Shown here one piece after another: positions 25,168 to 32,189 of a stretch of DNA of 62,942 bases. Every line of letters begins with the position of its first letter. The first letter of the stretch is position 1. Made by a program: the position numbers and the translations under genes. The stretch comes from SIG701 sp045577175 (GTDB taxonomy: Bacteria > Bacillota > Clostridia > Oscillospirales > CAG-272). The notes under the pieces were generated by a model. It ran no database searches and was not told where the DNA came from. It worked only from the letters and a program-made list of their open reading frames with translations. The stretch covers positions 1-62,942 of the forward strand of contig JAZNHT010000061.1 of NCBI GenBank assembly GCA_045577175.1. The letters are read 5' to 3'.

Positions 25168-25601
25168 TCGTATTTCCCCGATTCTTCCTGCGCCATCCCG
25201 TCACAGCGCTCGTTGTACGGATGCCCTGCGTGTCCTTTTACCCAAACGTATGTAATCGTATGCCGCTCGCATAGATTCAAAAGCTCGTCCCACAGATCGG
25301 GATTGAGTGCCCTTGCGCCGTCGCTTTTTTTCCACCCGCGCGCTCGCCAAGATGCCGCCCATCCCTTTGAGAGCCCGTCGATCACATATTTCGAATCGGA
25401 CGTAAGCGTAATCTCGCACGGCTCCTTCAGTCTTCGGATCGCCTCGATCACCGAGATCAGCTCCATGCGGTTGTTCGTCGTCTGCGCCTCACCGCCCGAC
25501 AGGCAGAGCTCATGCTTTCCGTATACGAGGATCGCGCCCCAGCCGCCCGGTCCGGGATTTCTGCGGCAGGAGCCGTCCGTGTAAATCTCTACGTGCTTCA
25601 T
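25164..25601 (-). CDS. rnhA: Ribonuclease HI
   Basis: 145 residues from ATG 25601 (GGAAGG upstream). RNase HI cuts the RNA strand of RNA-DNA hybrids. The DEDD site is complete: D9 (EIYTDGSC), E47 (TTNNRMELISV), D69 (TLTSDSKYVIDG), D134 (NERCDGMA), with H124 in VKGHAGHPYNE. Length and basic loop (GWAASWRARGWKKSD) match the Escherichia coli type. Forms an operon with the DUF1294 gene. Confidence 0.95.
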   Translation of the reverse strand: MKHVEIYTDGSCRRNPGPGGWGAILVYGKHELCLSGGEAQTTNNRMELISVIEAIRRLKEPCEITLTSDSKYVIDGLSKGWAASWRARGWKKSDGARALNPDLWDELLNLCERHTITYVWVKGHAGHPYNERCDGMAQEESGKYE

Positions 25602-25763
25602 CGTTTTCGCCTTCCTTGCACTGTTCTGATTATATTCTACCACATTTTTCGGAAGATTGCAATGCTGTATCGGAGGCGGATTCAGTCGCATATACTAAAG
25701 TGCGATCGAAAAACGACCGCGAAAGCACATACGAAAGGACCGTCCAAACGGGAGAGTGAATCT

Positions 25764-26114
25764 ATGGACAGACAAAACGACTTTTTCAGGCAGGGATTTT
25801 CAGGCATCGACGGCGAGGACGCGGATACCGCCACCCCGCGCGATCGAATTGACAGGGATTTGAGAGACCGCATTTTCGCCGAGGAGGACGGCATCTTCCG
25901 CCGCGACAGCGTGCCTGCCTCCGCGCGGCGTGGGACACCGACAAGGCGGCAGCTGCTCAGACAGATTGGAAACTACAGTCTCGCGCTTGCACAGGCGGCA
26001 TCGTATCTCGATACGCATCCGGCGGACGCTTCCCTTCTTCGCTATTTTGATACGTACCGCTCGCTTCTGAACGACTGTCTCCGCGCGTGGGATACTGCCG
26101 ACAGATTGCCGTAA
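25764..26114 (+). CDS. CotJB-like spore coat protein with N-terminal extension
   Basis: 116 residues; start fixed by GGGAGAG before ATG 25764. The last 55 residues (RRQLLRQIGNYSLALAQAAS, YLDTHPADASLLRYFDTYRS) match the core of CotJB, whose relatives typically read LLRQL...YLDTHPDD...YF..Y. CotJB acts in assembly of the inner spore coat. The first 55 residues are acidic and unrelated. CotJB is usually next to cotJA and cotJC; neither is here. The upstream CATATACT near 25722 resembles a mother-cell sigma -10, only suggestively. Confidence 0.6.
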   Translation: MDRQNDFFRQGFSGIDGEDADTATPRDRIDRDLRDRIFAEEDGIFRRDSVPASARRGTPTRRQLLRQIGNYSLALAQAASYLDTHPADASLLRYFDTYRSLLNDCLRAWDTADRLP

Positions 26115-26117
26115 AAC

Positions 26118-26146
26118 TTGACAGAATCCCCGTTTTATGATAAAAT
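26118..26146 (+). promoter_or_regulatory. Promoter of the YczE/DUF6198 gene
   Basis: Perfect TTGACA, 17 bp, TAAAAT. It lies just after the CotJB-like stop codon and about 100 bp before the next ATG. Confidence 0.8.
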
Positions 26147-26183
26147 AATCGAGGTGTGCCGAAAACCGCGCTTCGATACAGAT

Positions 26184-26216
26184 GAACGTGCGGGGCTCTC
26201 CCCGCCGTTCTTTTTT
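26184..26216 (+). terminator. Intrinsic terminator within the leader of the YczE/DUF6198 gene
   Basis: Stem GAACG-t-GCGGGG / CCCCGCCGTTC with CTCT loop and T6 tail. It lies between the promoter at 26118 and the ATG at 26250, so it would stop transcripts before the gene unless prevented. It may also end the CotJB-like transcript. Confidence 0.8.
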
Positions 26217-26249
26217 ATTGAAAACTCACACGCGGAGGCTTTGACGCGG

Positions 26250-26930
26250 ATGAAAAAAATCGAAAAAATGAATGAGCTCGCCTGGGTGCTCGGCATCGTT
26301 TTGTGCGCACTGGGCGTTGCACTTTGCACGAAGGCAAACTTCGGACTCTCCATGGTCGCCGCCCCCGCGTATATCCTGCATCGCAAAATCTCCGAATTTC
26401 TCCCGTGGTATACGCAGGGCGTCTCCGAATACGTCTGGCAGTTTCTCTGGCTGATTCTGACCTGCCTGATCGTGCGCCGCTTCAAATTCCGCTATCTTCT
26501 CTCCTTCGGAACAGGTATTCTGTTCGGTCTGACGCTGGACGGGTGGCTCCTTCTTTTGGGCGGCGGCGGCACGTATGAATCCTTCGCCGTCCGTGTCATC
26601 GCGTTCGCCTTCGGTCTGTCGATCACGGCACTGGCCATCGCGCTGTTTTTCCGGACAAGCCTGCCGCTTGAGATTTACGAGCTCACCGTAGCGGAAGTAT
26701 CTGCTCGGTACAATCTCCCCGTCGGTCGGGTAAAATTTGCCTACGATGCCATGATGCTCGTCATATCTCTCGCGCTCGCCTTCTTCCTCATGCGCGATTT
26801 TGTCGGCATCGGTATCGGAACGGTGGTAGCTACCCTTTTGAACGCCACGCTCATCAACGCATTCGGCAAGCTCCTCGACCGATTTTTCAACTTTGACGCA
26901 CGCTTTCCGAAGCTGGTCGAAAAACTGTAA
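26250..26930 (+). CDS. YczE/DUF6198-type integral membrane protein
   Basis: 226 residues from ATG 26250, preceded by GCGGAGG. Six hydrophobic segments; the start LAWVLGIVLCALGVALCTKANFGLSMVAAPAYIL and DGWLLLLGGG pattern fit the YczE/YyaS/YitT-like group of small membrane proteins, annotated as DUF6198 in Clostridia. The conserved CTKANFGLSMVAAPAY loop is the family hallmark. Substrate and function are unknown. A leader terminator upstream suggests control by early termination. Confidence 0.7.
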   Translation: MKKIEKMNELAWVLGIVLCALGVALCTKANFGLSMVAAPAYILHRKISEFLPWYTQGVSEYVWQFLWLILTCLIVRRFKFRYLLSFGTGILFGLTLDGWLLLLGGGGTYESFAVRVIAFAFGLSITALAIALFFRTSLPLEIYELTVAEVSARYNLPVGRVKFAYDAMMLVISLALAFFLMRDFVGIGIGTVVATLLNATLINAFGKLLDRFFNFDARFPKLVEKL

Positions 26931-26962
26931 GAAGCGGGAACCGTGCGGTCCCCGCTTCTTTT
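26931..26962. terminator. Bidirectional terminator between convergent genes
   Basis: Stem GAAGCGGG / CCCGCTTC (26931-26958) with a partly paired 12-base loop, followed by TTTTA. It overlaps the end of the M42 peptidase gene. Confidence 0.8.
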
Positions 26963-27995
26963 ACACCTCCGCGTACGCGCAGAGGAGATCGAACGTATTC
27001 TTTACGCCGTCGGTGTGCGAGCGCTCATAGCCGTGCGAGGCGTATACGCCCGGACCGATTAAGGCATCCTTCACGTCAAACGTGCGAACCGCCGCCGAGC
27101 AGTCGGAGCTGTAAAACGGATACACATCCGCCGCATATGCGATGTTTTTCTCCCGTGCGAGGGTGATGAGCCGATTCGTCATCGCGTAGTTGTACGGACC
27201 GCTGGAATCCTTCACACAGACGGACACCTCGTGCTCCGTGCAGGCAAGTCCGTCGCCGACACAGCCCATATCAATGCCGAGCATCTCCGTCACGCCATCG
27301 GGCATCGTGGCGGACGCGCCGTGCCCGAGCTCCTCATACACCGTCAGGTGCATATAGATGCGCCGTTTCGGCGTGATGCAGCCGTCCTTCAGATATTTTG
27401 CGAAGCCGAGTAAGATCGCCGCGCTCAGCTTATCGTCCAGGAAACGGCTCTTGATGTATCCCGACTCCGTAATCACCGTGCGCGGATCGGCGCAGACAAA
27501 GCATCCCGTTTCGATCCCGAGCGCACGGACATCCTCCGCCGAGGTAACATTCTCGTCCAGCACACATTCCACCGTATCAAACGATCGGCTCGTTTTCGAA
27601 TATTCCGGGTTTACGTGAACGGACGCATTCACAAGCTGGATCGTTCCTTCGATCACCTTGCCGTCCATGGTATGCACGCGCACGCACTCCGCCTCGGCAT
27701 TGTTCGCGCTGAAGCCGCCGATCGGCGTCAGCTTCAGTCTGCCGTTGCCCTTCACCTGCGAAACCATCGCGCCGAGGGTATCGATATGTGCGGACAGAAG
27801 CAGCGCGTCCGCCGCATCCTCACCGCCGAGGCAGCAGAGTACGCCGCCTTTTTTCGTCAAGGTCGGGGCATAGCCCATCTCCGTCAGTCGGTCAATCGCG
27901 TACTGCGCCGCCGCATCCGTAAATCCGGACGGGCTGTCCACGGACAAAATCCCGCGAAGCACGTCCAGCGTATAATCCAGAATTTGTTTTTCCAT
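26961..27995 (-). CDS. M42 family metallopeptidase
   Basis: 344 residues. M42 enzymes are tetrahedral aminopeptidases with two metal ions. The ligands and catalytic residues are in place: H70 and D72 (LSAHIDTLG), D187-D188 (SRFLDDK), E221-E222 (VYEELGHG), D242 (LGIDMG) and the final His in ASHGYERSH. The length is usual. Substrates are peptides released by other proteases, in the cytoplasm. Single gene with its own promoter. Confidence 0.93.
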   Translation of the reverse strand: MEKQILDYTLDVLRGILSVDSPSGFTDAAAQYAIDRLTEMGYAPTLTKKGGVLCCLGGEDAADALLLSAHIDTLGAMVSQVKGNGRLKLTPIGGFSANNAEAECVRVHTMDGKVIEGTIQLVNASVHVNPEYSKTSRSFDTVECVLDENVTSAEDVRALGIETGCFVCADPRTVITESGYIKSRFLDDKLSAAILLGFAKYLKDGCITPKRRIYMHLTVYEELGHGASATMPDGVTEMLGIDMGCVGDGLACTEHEVSVCVKDSSGPYNYAMTNRLITLAREKNIAYAADVYPFYSSDCSAAVRTFDVKDALIGPGVYASHGYERSHTDGVKNTFDLLCAYAEV

Positions 27996-28024
27996 CGTTT
28001 TCTCCCTTATTTTGCTTTTTTATC

Positions 28025-28053
28025 ATTATACCAAATCCGAGCCGTGCGGTCAA
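28025..28053 (-). promoter_or_regulatory. Promoter of the M42 peptidase gene
   Basis: Minus strand TTGACC, 17 bp, TATAAT with TGG before the -10; AAGGGAG ribosome site follows. Confidence 0.85.
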
Positions 28054-28086
28054 TCGGATTTTTGAAATTTCACCATCGGAGGCTTC

Positions 28087-28575
28087 ATGATCTGTCATCC
28101 TATTCCGCCCGTTTGGAGCGCGGACGCGTGTGTTCTGATTCTCGGCTCGTTTCCGTCCGTCCGCTCCCGTGAGATCGGCTTTTTCTACGGGCATCCGCAA
28201 AATCGCTTCTGGCGCACGCTTGCCACCGTGTTCGGCGCGGAGATTCCCTCCTCCACCGAGGAGAAAATCGCCTTTCTGCACCGCCGCCGTATCGCTTTGT
28301 GGGACGTGATCGCCTCGTGCGAGATCACGGGCAGTGCTGACGCATCGATCAAAAACGTCACGCCGAACGATCTTCTGCCGATCCTGCACGGCGCACCGAT
28401 CTGTCGTATCGTGACGAACGGCAAGACCGCCGACGCGCTCTATAGGCGGTATCAGTACCCGATCACGGGCATGGAGGCACTCTGCCTGCCGTCTACCAGC
28501 CCCGCAAACGCGCGGTTTCGGGATGCAGATCTCGCAGAGGCGTGGCGTATCCTGCGTGAATTTGCTAAAGAATGA
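28087..28575 (+). CDS. Hypoxanthine-DNA glycosylase (UDG superfamily)
   Basis: 162 residues. The N-terminal block ILILGSFPSVRSREIGFFYGHPQNRFWRTL is characteristic of family 6 (HDG) enzymes of the uracil-DNA glycosylase superfamily, which remove deaminated adenine (hypoxanthine) from DNA. RRIALWDVIASCEITGSADASIKN and the late PSTSPANAR motif (loop that enters the minor groove) agree. GGAGG precedes the ATG. It stands alone, divergent from the M42 peptidase. Confidence 0.88.
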   Translation: MICHPIPPVWSADACVLILGSFPSVRSREIGFFYGHPQNRFWRTLATVFGAEIPSSTEEKIAFLHRRRIALWDVIASCEITGSADASIKNVTPNDLLPILHGAPICRIVTNGKTADALYRRYQYPITGMEALCLPSTSPANARFRDADLAEAWRILREFAKE

Positions 28576-28594
28576 CGGATTTTTGCAAATCCTC

Positions 28595-28623
28595 TTGCAC
28601 ATACACCGCCGATATGGTACAAT
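28595..28623 (+). promoter_or_regulatory. Promoter of the DUF1653 gene
   Basis: TTGCAC, 17 bp, TACAAT with TGG before the -10, about 27 bp upstream of the ATG. Confidence 0.75.
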
Positions 28624-28649
28624 ATAAGGACAAAAATACGGAGGGCACC

Positions 28650-28867
28650 ATGGCTGACATCCGCATCGGCGGCAGATACCGCCACTATAAAGGGAACGAA
28701 TACGTCGTGATCGGCATCGCAAGCACAGCGAAACGCTTGAGGAGATGGTGATCTACAAGGCGCAGTACGGCGACGGTCAGCTTTGGGCGCGTCCTGCCTC
28801 CATGTTTACCGAAACGGTATCCGTAAACGGGCAAACCGTCCTCCGTTTTGCACCGATCGACGACTGA
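28650..28867 (+). pseudogene. DUF1653 protein gene with a one-base frameshift
   Basis: The first frame gives MADIRIGGRYRHYKGNEYVV followed by IGIAS, then leaves the family and stops at 28749. The second frame, entered at CAC 28724, continues exactly where a DUF1653 protein should (HSETLEEMVIYKAQYG, then LWARPASMFTETV and a final RFAPIDD-like end) and stops at 28867. One base is missing between 28721 and 28724. Joined, the product would be about 72 residues, the normal size. Promoter and GGAGGG site are intact, so the lesion is recent or is a sequencing error. Confidence 0.85.
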
Positions 28868-28939
28868 TTCGGCATTTGCGTAATTTCGACCGATTTTACA
28901 CATCCGCCAAATATACAACTACAAGGAACGAAAAAGGCT

Positions 28940-29437
28940 ATGTCATTGACGATACGACCGACCGAAAAGCGGGATCTGCCCCGTCTTTTGGCGATCTATA
29001 ATCACGAAGTCACATGCGGCACCGCCACACTTGATCTGCATCCGAAAACGGAGGCGGAGTGGGAGGCGTGGTATGACGCGCACACCGTGGGCAATCATTT
29101 TGCGCTGACCGCGGAGGTCGGCGGCGAGGCGATCGGATACGCCACCCTCTCCGGCTACCGAGAAAAAGAGGCGTACATCACGACAACGGAGCTCTCCATC
29201 TATGTGGACGAGGCTTACCGCCAGCACGGCATCGCGTCCGCCCTCATGGCGGCGATCATTTCAAAAGCGCGGGCGCGTGGGGATATTCACACGATCGTAT
29301 CCGTGATTACCTCCGAAAATGCGGCAAGTGCCGCACTCCATAAAAAATTCGATTTCGTCTACTGCGGCACCGTCCGCGAGGTCGGTCTGAAATTCGGAAA
29401 AATGCTGCACATCGAGACATATCAGTTGATTTTGTAA
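28940..29437 (+). CDS. GNAT family N-acetyltransferase, phosphinothricin-acetyltransferase-like
   Basis: 165 residues. The start IRPTEKRDLPRLLAIYNHEV and TLDLHPKTEAEWEAWYDAH follow the Pat/BAR subfamily; the acetyl-CoA loop reads EAYRQHGIASALMAAI. Members acetylate small amines such as phosphinothricin or methionine sulfoximine; the substrate here is not known. The middle ELSIYVDEAYRQ block carries the usual beta-4 strand. Single gene closed by a hairpin terminator. Confidence 0.85.
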   Translation: MSLTIRPTEKRDLPRLLAIYNHEVTCGTATLDLHPKTEAEWEAWYDAHTVGNHFALTAEVGGEAIGYATLSGYREKEAYITTTELSIYVDEAYRQHGIASALMAAIISKARARGDIHTIVSVITSENAASAALHKKFDFVYCGTVREVGLKFGKMLHIETYQLIL

Positions 29438-29446
29438 TAGAAAATT

Positions 29447-29485
29447 CGGCGCACCTGTCACTCGGCAGATGCGCCGTTCTTTTTC
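29447..29485 (+). terminator. Terminator after the GNAT gene
   Basis: Stem CGGCGCA / TGCGCCG (29447-29476) with an inner CTG/CAG helix, then TTCTTTTTC. Confidence 0.8.
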
Positions 29486-29528
29486 AAAAATTCAACCTAC
29501 GTTTGAAAAATTCTCTCCGAATGCGTTA

Positions 29529-29556
29529 TTGTTTTTTCGTTTTGGTGTGCTATAAT
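29529..29556 (+). promoter_or_regulatory. Promoter of the XRE regulator gene
   Basis: TTGTTT, 16 bp, TATAAT with TGC before the -10. Confidence 0.7.
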
Positions 29557-29603
29557 GATAACAGGATAAGCGCTGATCCAGAATATTCGGAGGAAATACC
29601 ACC

Positions 29604-30413
29604 ATGAAACTTGGAGAAAAAATAAAATCGCTCAGAAAGCGGCGGAATATATCGCAGGAGGTTTTCGCCAATTATCTCGGCGTATCGTTTCAAGCCGTTT
29701 CCAAATGGGAAAACGGCAACACGATGCCGGACGTAACCATGATCCCCGCGATCGCATCCTTCTTCGGCGTGTCCACAGACGAGCTTTTCGATTTAAATCT
29801 GTTCGAAACGGAAAAGCAAGTGGAGGCGATCTGCGCTGACGCGTACAAACACCGCTTCACCGACACGGCGAAATCGGAGCGCATGCTGCGCGAGGGCTTG
29901 CAGAGATTCCCGGGAAACGACATTATTCTGAACAATCTGCTTTACACCTTGGATTATCAGACACGGGCGGACGAGGTGATCTCTCTTTGCAAAACGCTGA
30001 TTGCATCCACCAAGGATGATTCGGTCAAATACGATGCCTGCCGGATTCTTGCCTCATGCTACAAGGAAAACGGGCAGAACGATCTTGTCAAGCCCACACT
30101 TGAAATGATTCCCGAAATCTATTTCACAAAGCTGGAGCTTATGGCATCTCTTCTGGAAGGAGAGGACAGCTACGAGGCGGCGCAGAAGCAGAAGAACATT
30201 TCCGCCGACGATCTGATCGACATGCTGATAATCACAGGCAAGCGGCTGAAGGAAAAAGGCGAAGACGAGAAAGCGATTTCGCAGTTCAGAATCGCACTAA
30301 AGATCATGGATGCGTTTGCAGAGGATTTTCTTGAAACGAAATGGTTTGCATCAACAATCTATGCGTACACGGGCGAGAGGCGGAAAGAAATTGAGCAGCT
30401 GCTGAGTGAATAA
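29604..30413 (+). CDS. XRE-family transcriptional regulator with TPR-like C-terminus
   Basis: 269 residues. Residues 1-60 are a Cro/C1 helix-turn-helix domain: LGEKIKSLRKRRNISQEVFANYLGVS, FQAVSKWENGNTMPDVTMIPAIA. The rest is helical with repeat-like segments (MLREGLQRFPGNDIILNNLL, CRILASCYKENGQNDLV, KAISQFRIALKIMD) as in TPR-type peptide-sensing regulators. GGAGGA precedes the ATG. The target is unknown; it may act on its own promoter. No signal peptide gene is seen next to it. Confidence 0.88.
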   Translation: MKLGEKIKSLRKRRNISQEVFANYLGVSFQAVSKWENGNTMPDVTMIPAIASFFGVSTDELFDLNLFETEKQVEAICADAYKHRFTDTAKSERMLREGLQRFPGNDIILNNLLYTLDYQTRADEVISLCKTLIASTKDDSVKYDACRILASCYKENGQNDLVKPTLEMIPEIYFTKLELMASLLEGEDSYEAAQKQKNISADDLIDMLIITGKRLKEKGEDEKAISQFRIALKIMDAFAEDFLETKWFASTIYAYTGERRKEIEQLLSE

Positions 30414-30420
30414 AATCGTG

Positions 30421-30512
30421 ACCATCGGTAGAATCGGTGGTTTGCACAGCTCTATAAGGGCATGTTTCCGGCAGGGCTGAAATCCGTCTGAAACATCCGG
30501 CACTTACAAACT
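30421..30512 (+). repeat. Hairpin-bearing debris, possibly from an IS200/IS605-type element end
   Basis: An imperfect hairpin ACCATCG / CGGTGGT sits at the start and a second one pairs ATGTTTC with GAAACAT around 30464-30503. No transposase is present. Such subterminal hairpins are the ends of IS200/IS605 elements; the assignment here is only suggested by shape. Confidence 0.3.
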
Positions 30513-30546
30513 TCCCTACCGCCGAGGAGAAAGCGATTTAATCAAG

Positions 30547-30608
30547 CCTTCTCCTGTGGGAGAAGGGAGACCGCAAGCGTAGCGACGCGGTGGATGAGGA
30601 GTTTCCTT
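30547..30608 (+). repeat. REP-like intergenic repeat
   Basis: Hairpin CCTTCTCC / GGAGAAGG (30547-30566) followed by a GACCGCAAGCGTAGCGACG-type segment and GGTGGATGAGG. The same layout recurs twice at the end of the window (62791-62930). Confidence 0.65.
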
Positions 30609-30619
30609 AGACCAACAAA

Positions 30620-30651
30620 AGGGACTGCCGCATTCAGATGCAGCAGTCCCT
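30620..30651 (-). terminator. Terminator of the CYTH operon
   Basis: Stem AGGGACTGC / GCAGTCCCT (30620-30651); on the minus strand it is followed by TTTTGTTGG. Confidence 0.8.
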
Positions 30652-30660
30652 GCTTTTTAT

Positions 30661-31209
30661 TTATTCCCCGTCATCCTGCGGAATCTCCTTGGCGAGGCTC
30701 GCGTTTTTGTACCGTCTGTCCATCGTGACATCCTTTAAAACGGTGACAAATTCAGGAATCTTCGGCACGACCGCTTCGCTTTCCACCTCAATTTCGAGGA
30801 TGGCGCGATCCTGCCAGAACGGGTACACGTCAATCTCGCAAACAAATCCCCCGTACGGAATCTTGTAGCGCGTTTTGCGGATGATGCGCCGCTTCAGACT
30901 CTCCGTCCGCACCGCGTTTCTGTACTCCTCGGCGGTGATCTCCCGCTCGTCCTCGTACGCGCTCATCGTGCTGATTCTCCGCTTCTCTGTGCGGAAATAG
31001 CGGACAACGCCCCCCTCCGTCATACGGCGGACACGCCCCGTCACACCCGGACGCGAGCGAAGATATACCTGCTCGATTTCAAGCACGCGCACCCCCGGCT
31101 GGGCAAGGAGGACTTCCCTATCGGGACGGGCGATCAGAAACTTGTGCTCGATCTCAATCGGGATATTTTTATTCTGTTTGGTATTCGGATTCTTCTGCGT
31201 TGTATTCAT
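30661..31209 (-). CDS. CYTH domain phosphohydrolase
   Basis: 182 residues from ATG 31209 (AAAGGAT upstream). The ExExK motif is E19-I-E21-H-K23 in PIEIEHKFLI; further acidic and basic residues line the tunnel (LEIEQVYLRSRPG, RVRRMTEGG, CEIDVYPF, AILEIEVES). CYTH proteins hydrolyse inorganic triphosphate, nucleotides or thiamine triphosphate, or form cAMP; bacterial short forms are usually triphosphatases. It follows the second CobW-type gene by 22 bp and is the last gene of this operon. Confidence 0.85.
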   Translation of the reverse strand: MNTTQKNPNTKQNKNIPIEIEHKFLIARPDREVLLAQPGVRVLEIEQVYLRSRPGVTGRVRRMTEGGVVRYFRTEKRRISTMSAYEDEREITAEEYRNAVRTESLKRRIIRKTRYKIPYGGFVCEIDVYPFWQDRAILEIEVESEAVVPKIPEFVTVLKDVTMDRRYKNASLAKEIPQDDGE

Positions 31210-31231
31210 GGATTTATCCTTTGCGATGCGA

Positions 31232-32176
31232 TCAGTATACGGAAACAACCTCGGGATCGGGCTTCTGTGCGTAGGTGCACTGCGTCACGATAAGAACCGG
31301 ACCTTCCTTGCCGTACATTTTATTAAATTCCACGGAGACTTTCGCCGTCAGCGTCACCCAATCGCGGGCGCGGAGCGTCTCCGCCTTTTTGTATTTGCAA
31401 ATCAGACCGGCGTACTGGATGTCGTCCGCACAGCACGTCATCACATGCCGTCCGATTGCCATCGTGCGCGGCGGGAATTTCGCATCAATGGCGACAAGTC
31501 CCTTGAAACGCACCGTTTTCGTGTCATATTTGAGAATATCCTCCATGAGATCCTGGTACCAGATCGCATAGTCCTCGTCTTTGATCTCGATGATGTCCGC
31601 GTTTATGTCAAACGGCAGAGGATCCTCAATCTCATCCGCCTCCGCACGTCCGTCGGTGTAGTTGTACTCAATATCACTGCGGCGGCTGATTCCGCGCACG
31701 AGCTTATGCAGCGGCATGAGATCGGTATCATCCGTGACGCGGTTGAATACGGCAAGATCGCACGACTGGAGCTTGTCCACAACCAGCGCACGCATATTCG
31801 CGTTGTAGGAGAGAATCGTGGTCGCGTCCGCGGTGAAAATTTCCTGATATACGAGCCATGCTTCGGGCAGAGCGCGGAAGAGGCTGTTCAACTGCCACAT
31901 ACCGTTGTACTCGACAATCACACGGGTAAATTCGTACTTTTCGGAAAGGAAGAGAAACAGCTCAGGCGTGAGGTCTTCTTCGTCCTCCACCGTTTCAAGG
32001 TACACCTCACGGGAAGCAAATGCGGACGGATCGTACTCCTCGATCCCCTCCTCGCACAGAAGCAAAAGCGTTTTCTCGTCACGGCAAAATTCGGTGTCGG
32101 TCAATGCCTTTTGGAGCATCGTCGTTTTTCCTGCCTCCAGAAAGCCGGTGAACAGATATACGGGAATTTGTTTCAT
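31232..32176 (-). CDS. CobW-type GTPase fused to a YcgQ-like C-terminal domain
   Basis: 314 residues from ATG 32176 (perfect GGAGGC). Residues 1-200 form a CobW/G3E GTPase: P-loop GFLEAGKTT (11-19) and DLAVFNRVTDDTD. The CxCC metal motif of true CobW proteins is absent. The C-terminal 110 residues (PRTMAIGRHVMTCCADDIQY, then RDWVTLTAKVSVEFN) resemble the C-terminal domain of TIGR03943/YcgQ proteins, with its CCA(A)D motif and WV strand. Such a fusion links the GTPase to a metal- or permease-related system. It lies 13 bp after the His-rich CobW gene. Confidence 0.75.
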   Translation of the reverse strand: MKQIPVYLFTGFLEAGKTTMLQKALTDTEFCRDEKTLLLLCEEGIEEYDPSAFASREVYLETVEDEEDLTPELFLFLSEKYEFTRVIVEYNGMWQLNSLFRALPEAWLVYQEIFTADATTILSYNANMRALVVDKLQSCDLAVFNRVTDDTDLMPLHKLVRGISRRSDIEYNYTDGRAEADEIEDPLPFDINADIIEIKDEDYAIWYQDLMEDILKYDTKTVRFKGLVAIDAKFPPRTMAIGRHVMTCCADDIQYAGLICKYKKAETLRARDWVTLTAKVSVEFNKMYGKEGPVLIVTQCTYAQKPDPEVVSVY

Positions 32177-32189
32177 ACGCGCCTCCGAT

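Noticed and set aside
26147..26216. Guanidine-III, fluoride or preQ1 riboswitch in the YczE leader
   Set aside because: CGAGGTG...GCCG is vaguely like guanidine-III, but the required pseudoknot partner (reverse complement of the loop) is missing; the other consensus cores are also absent.
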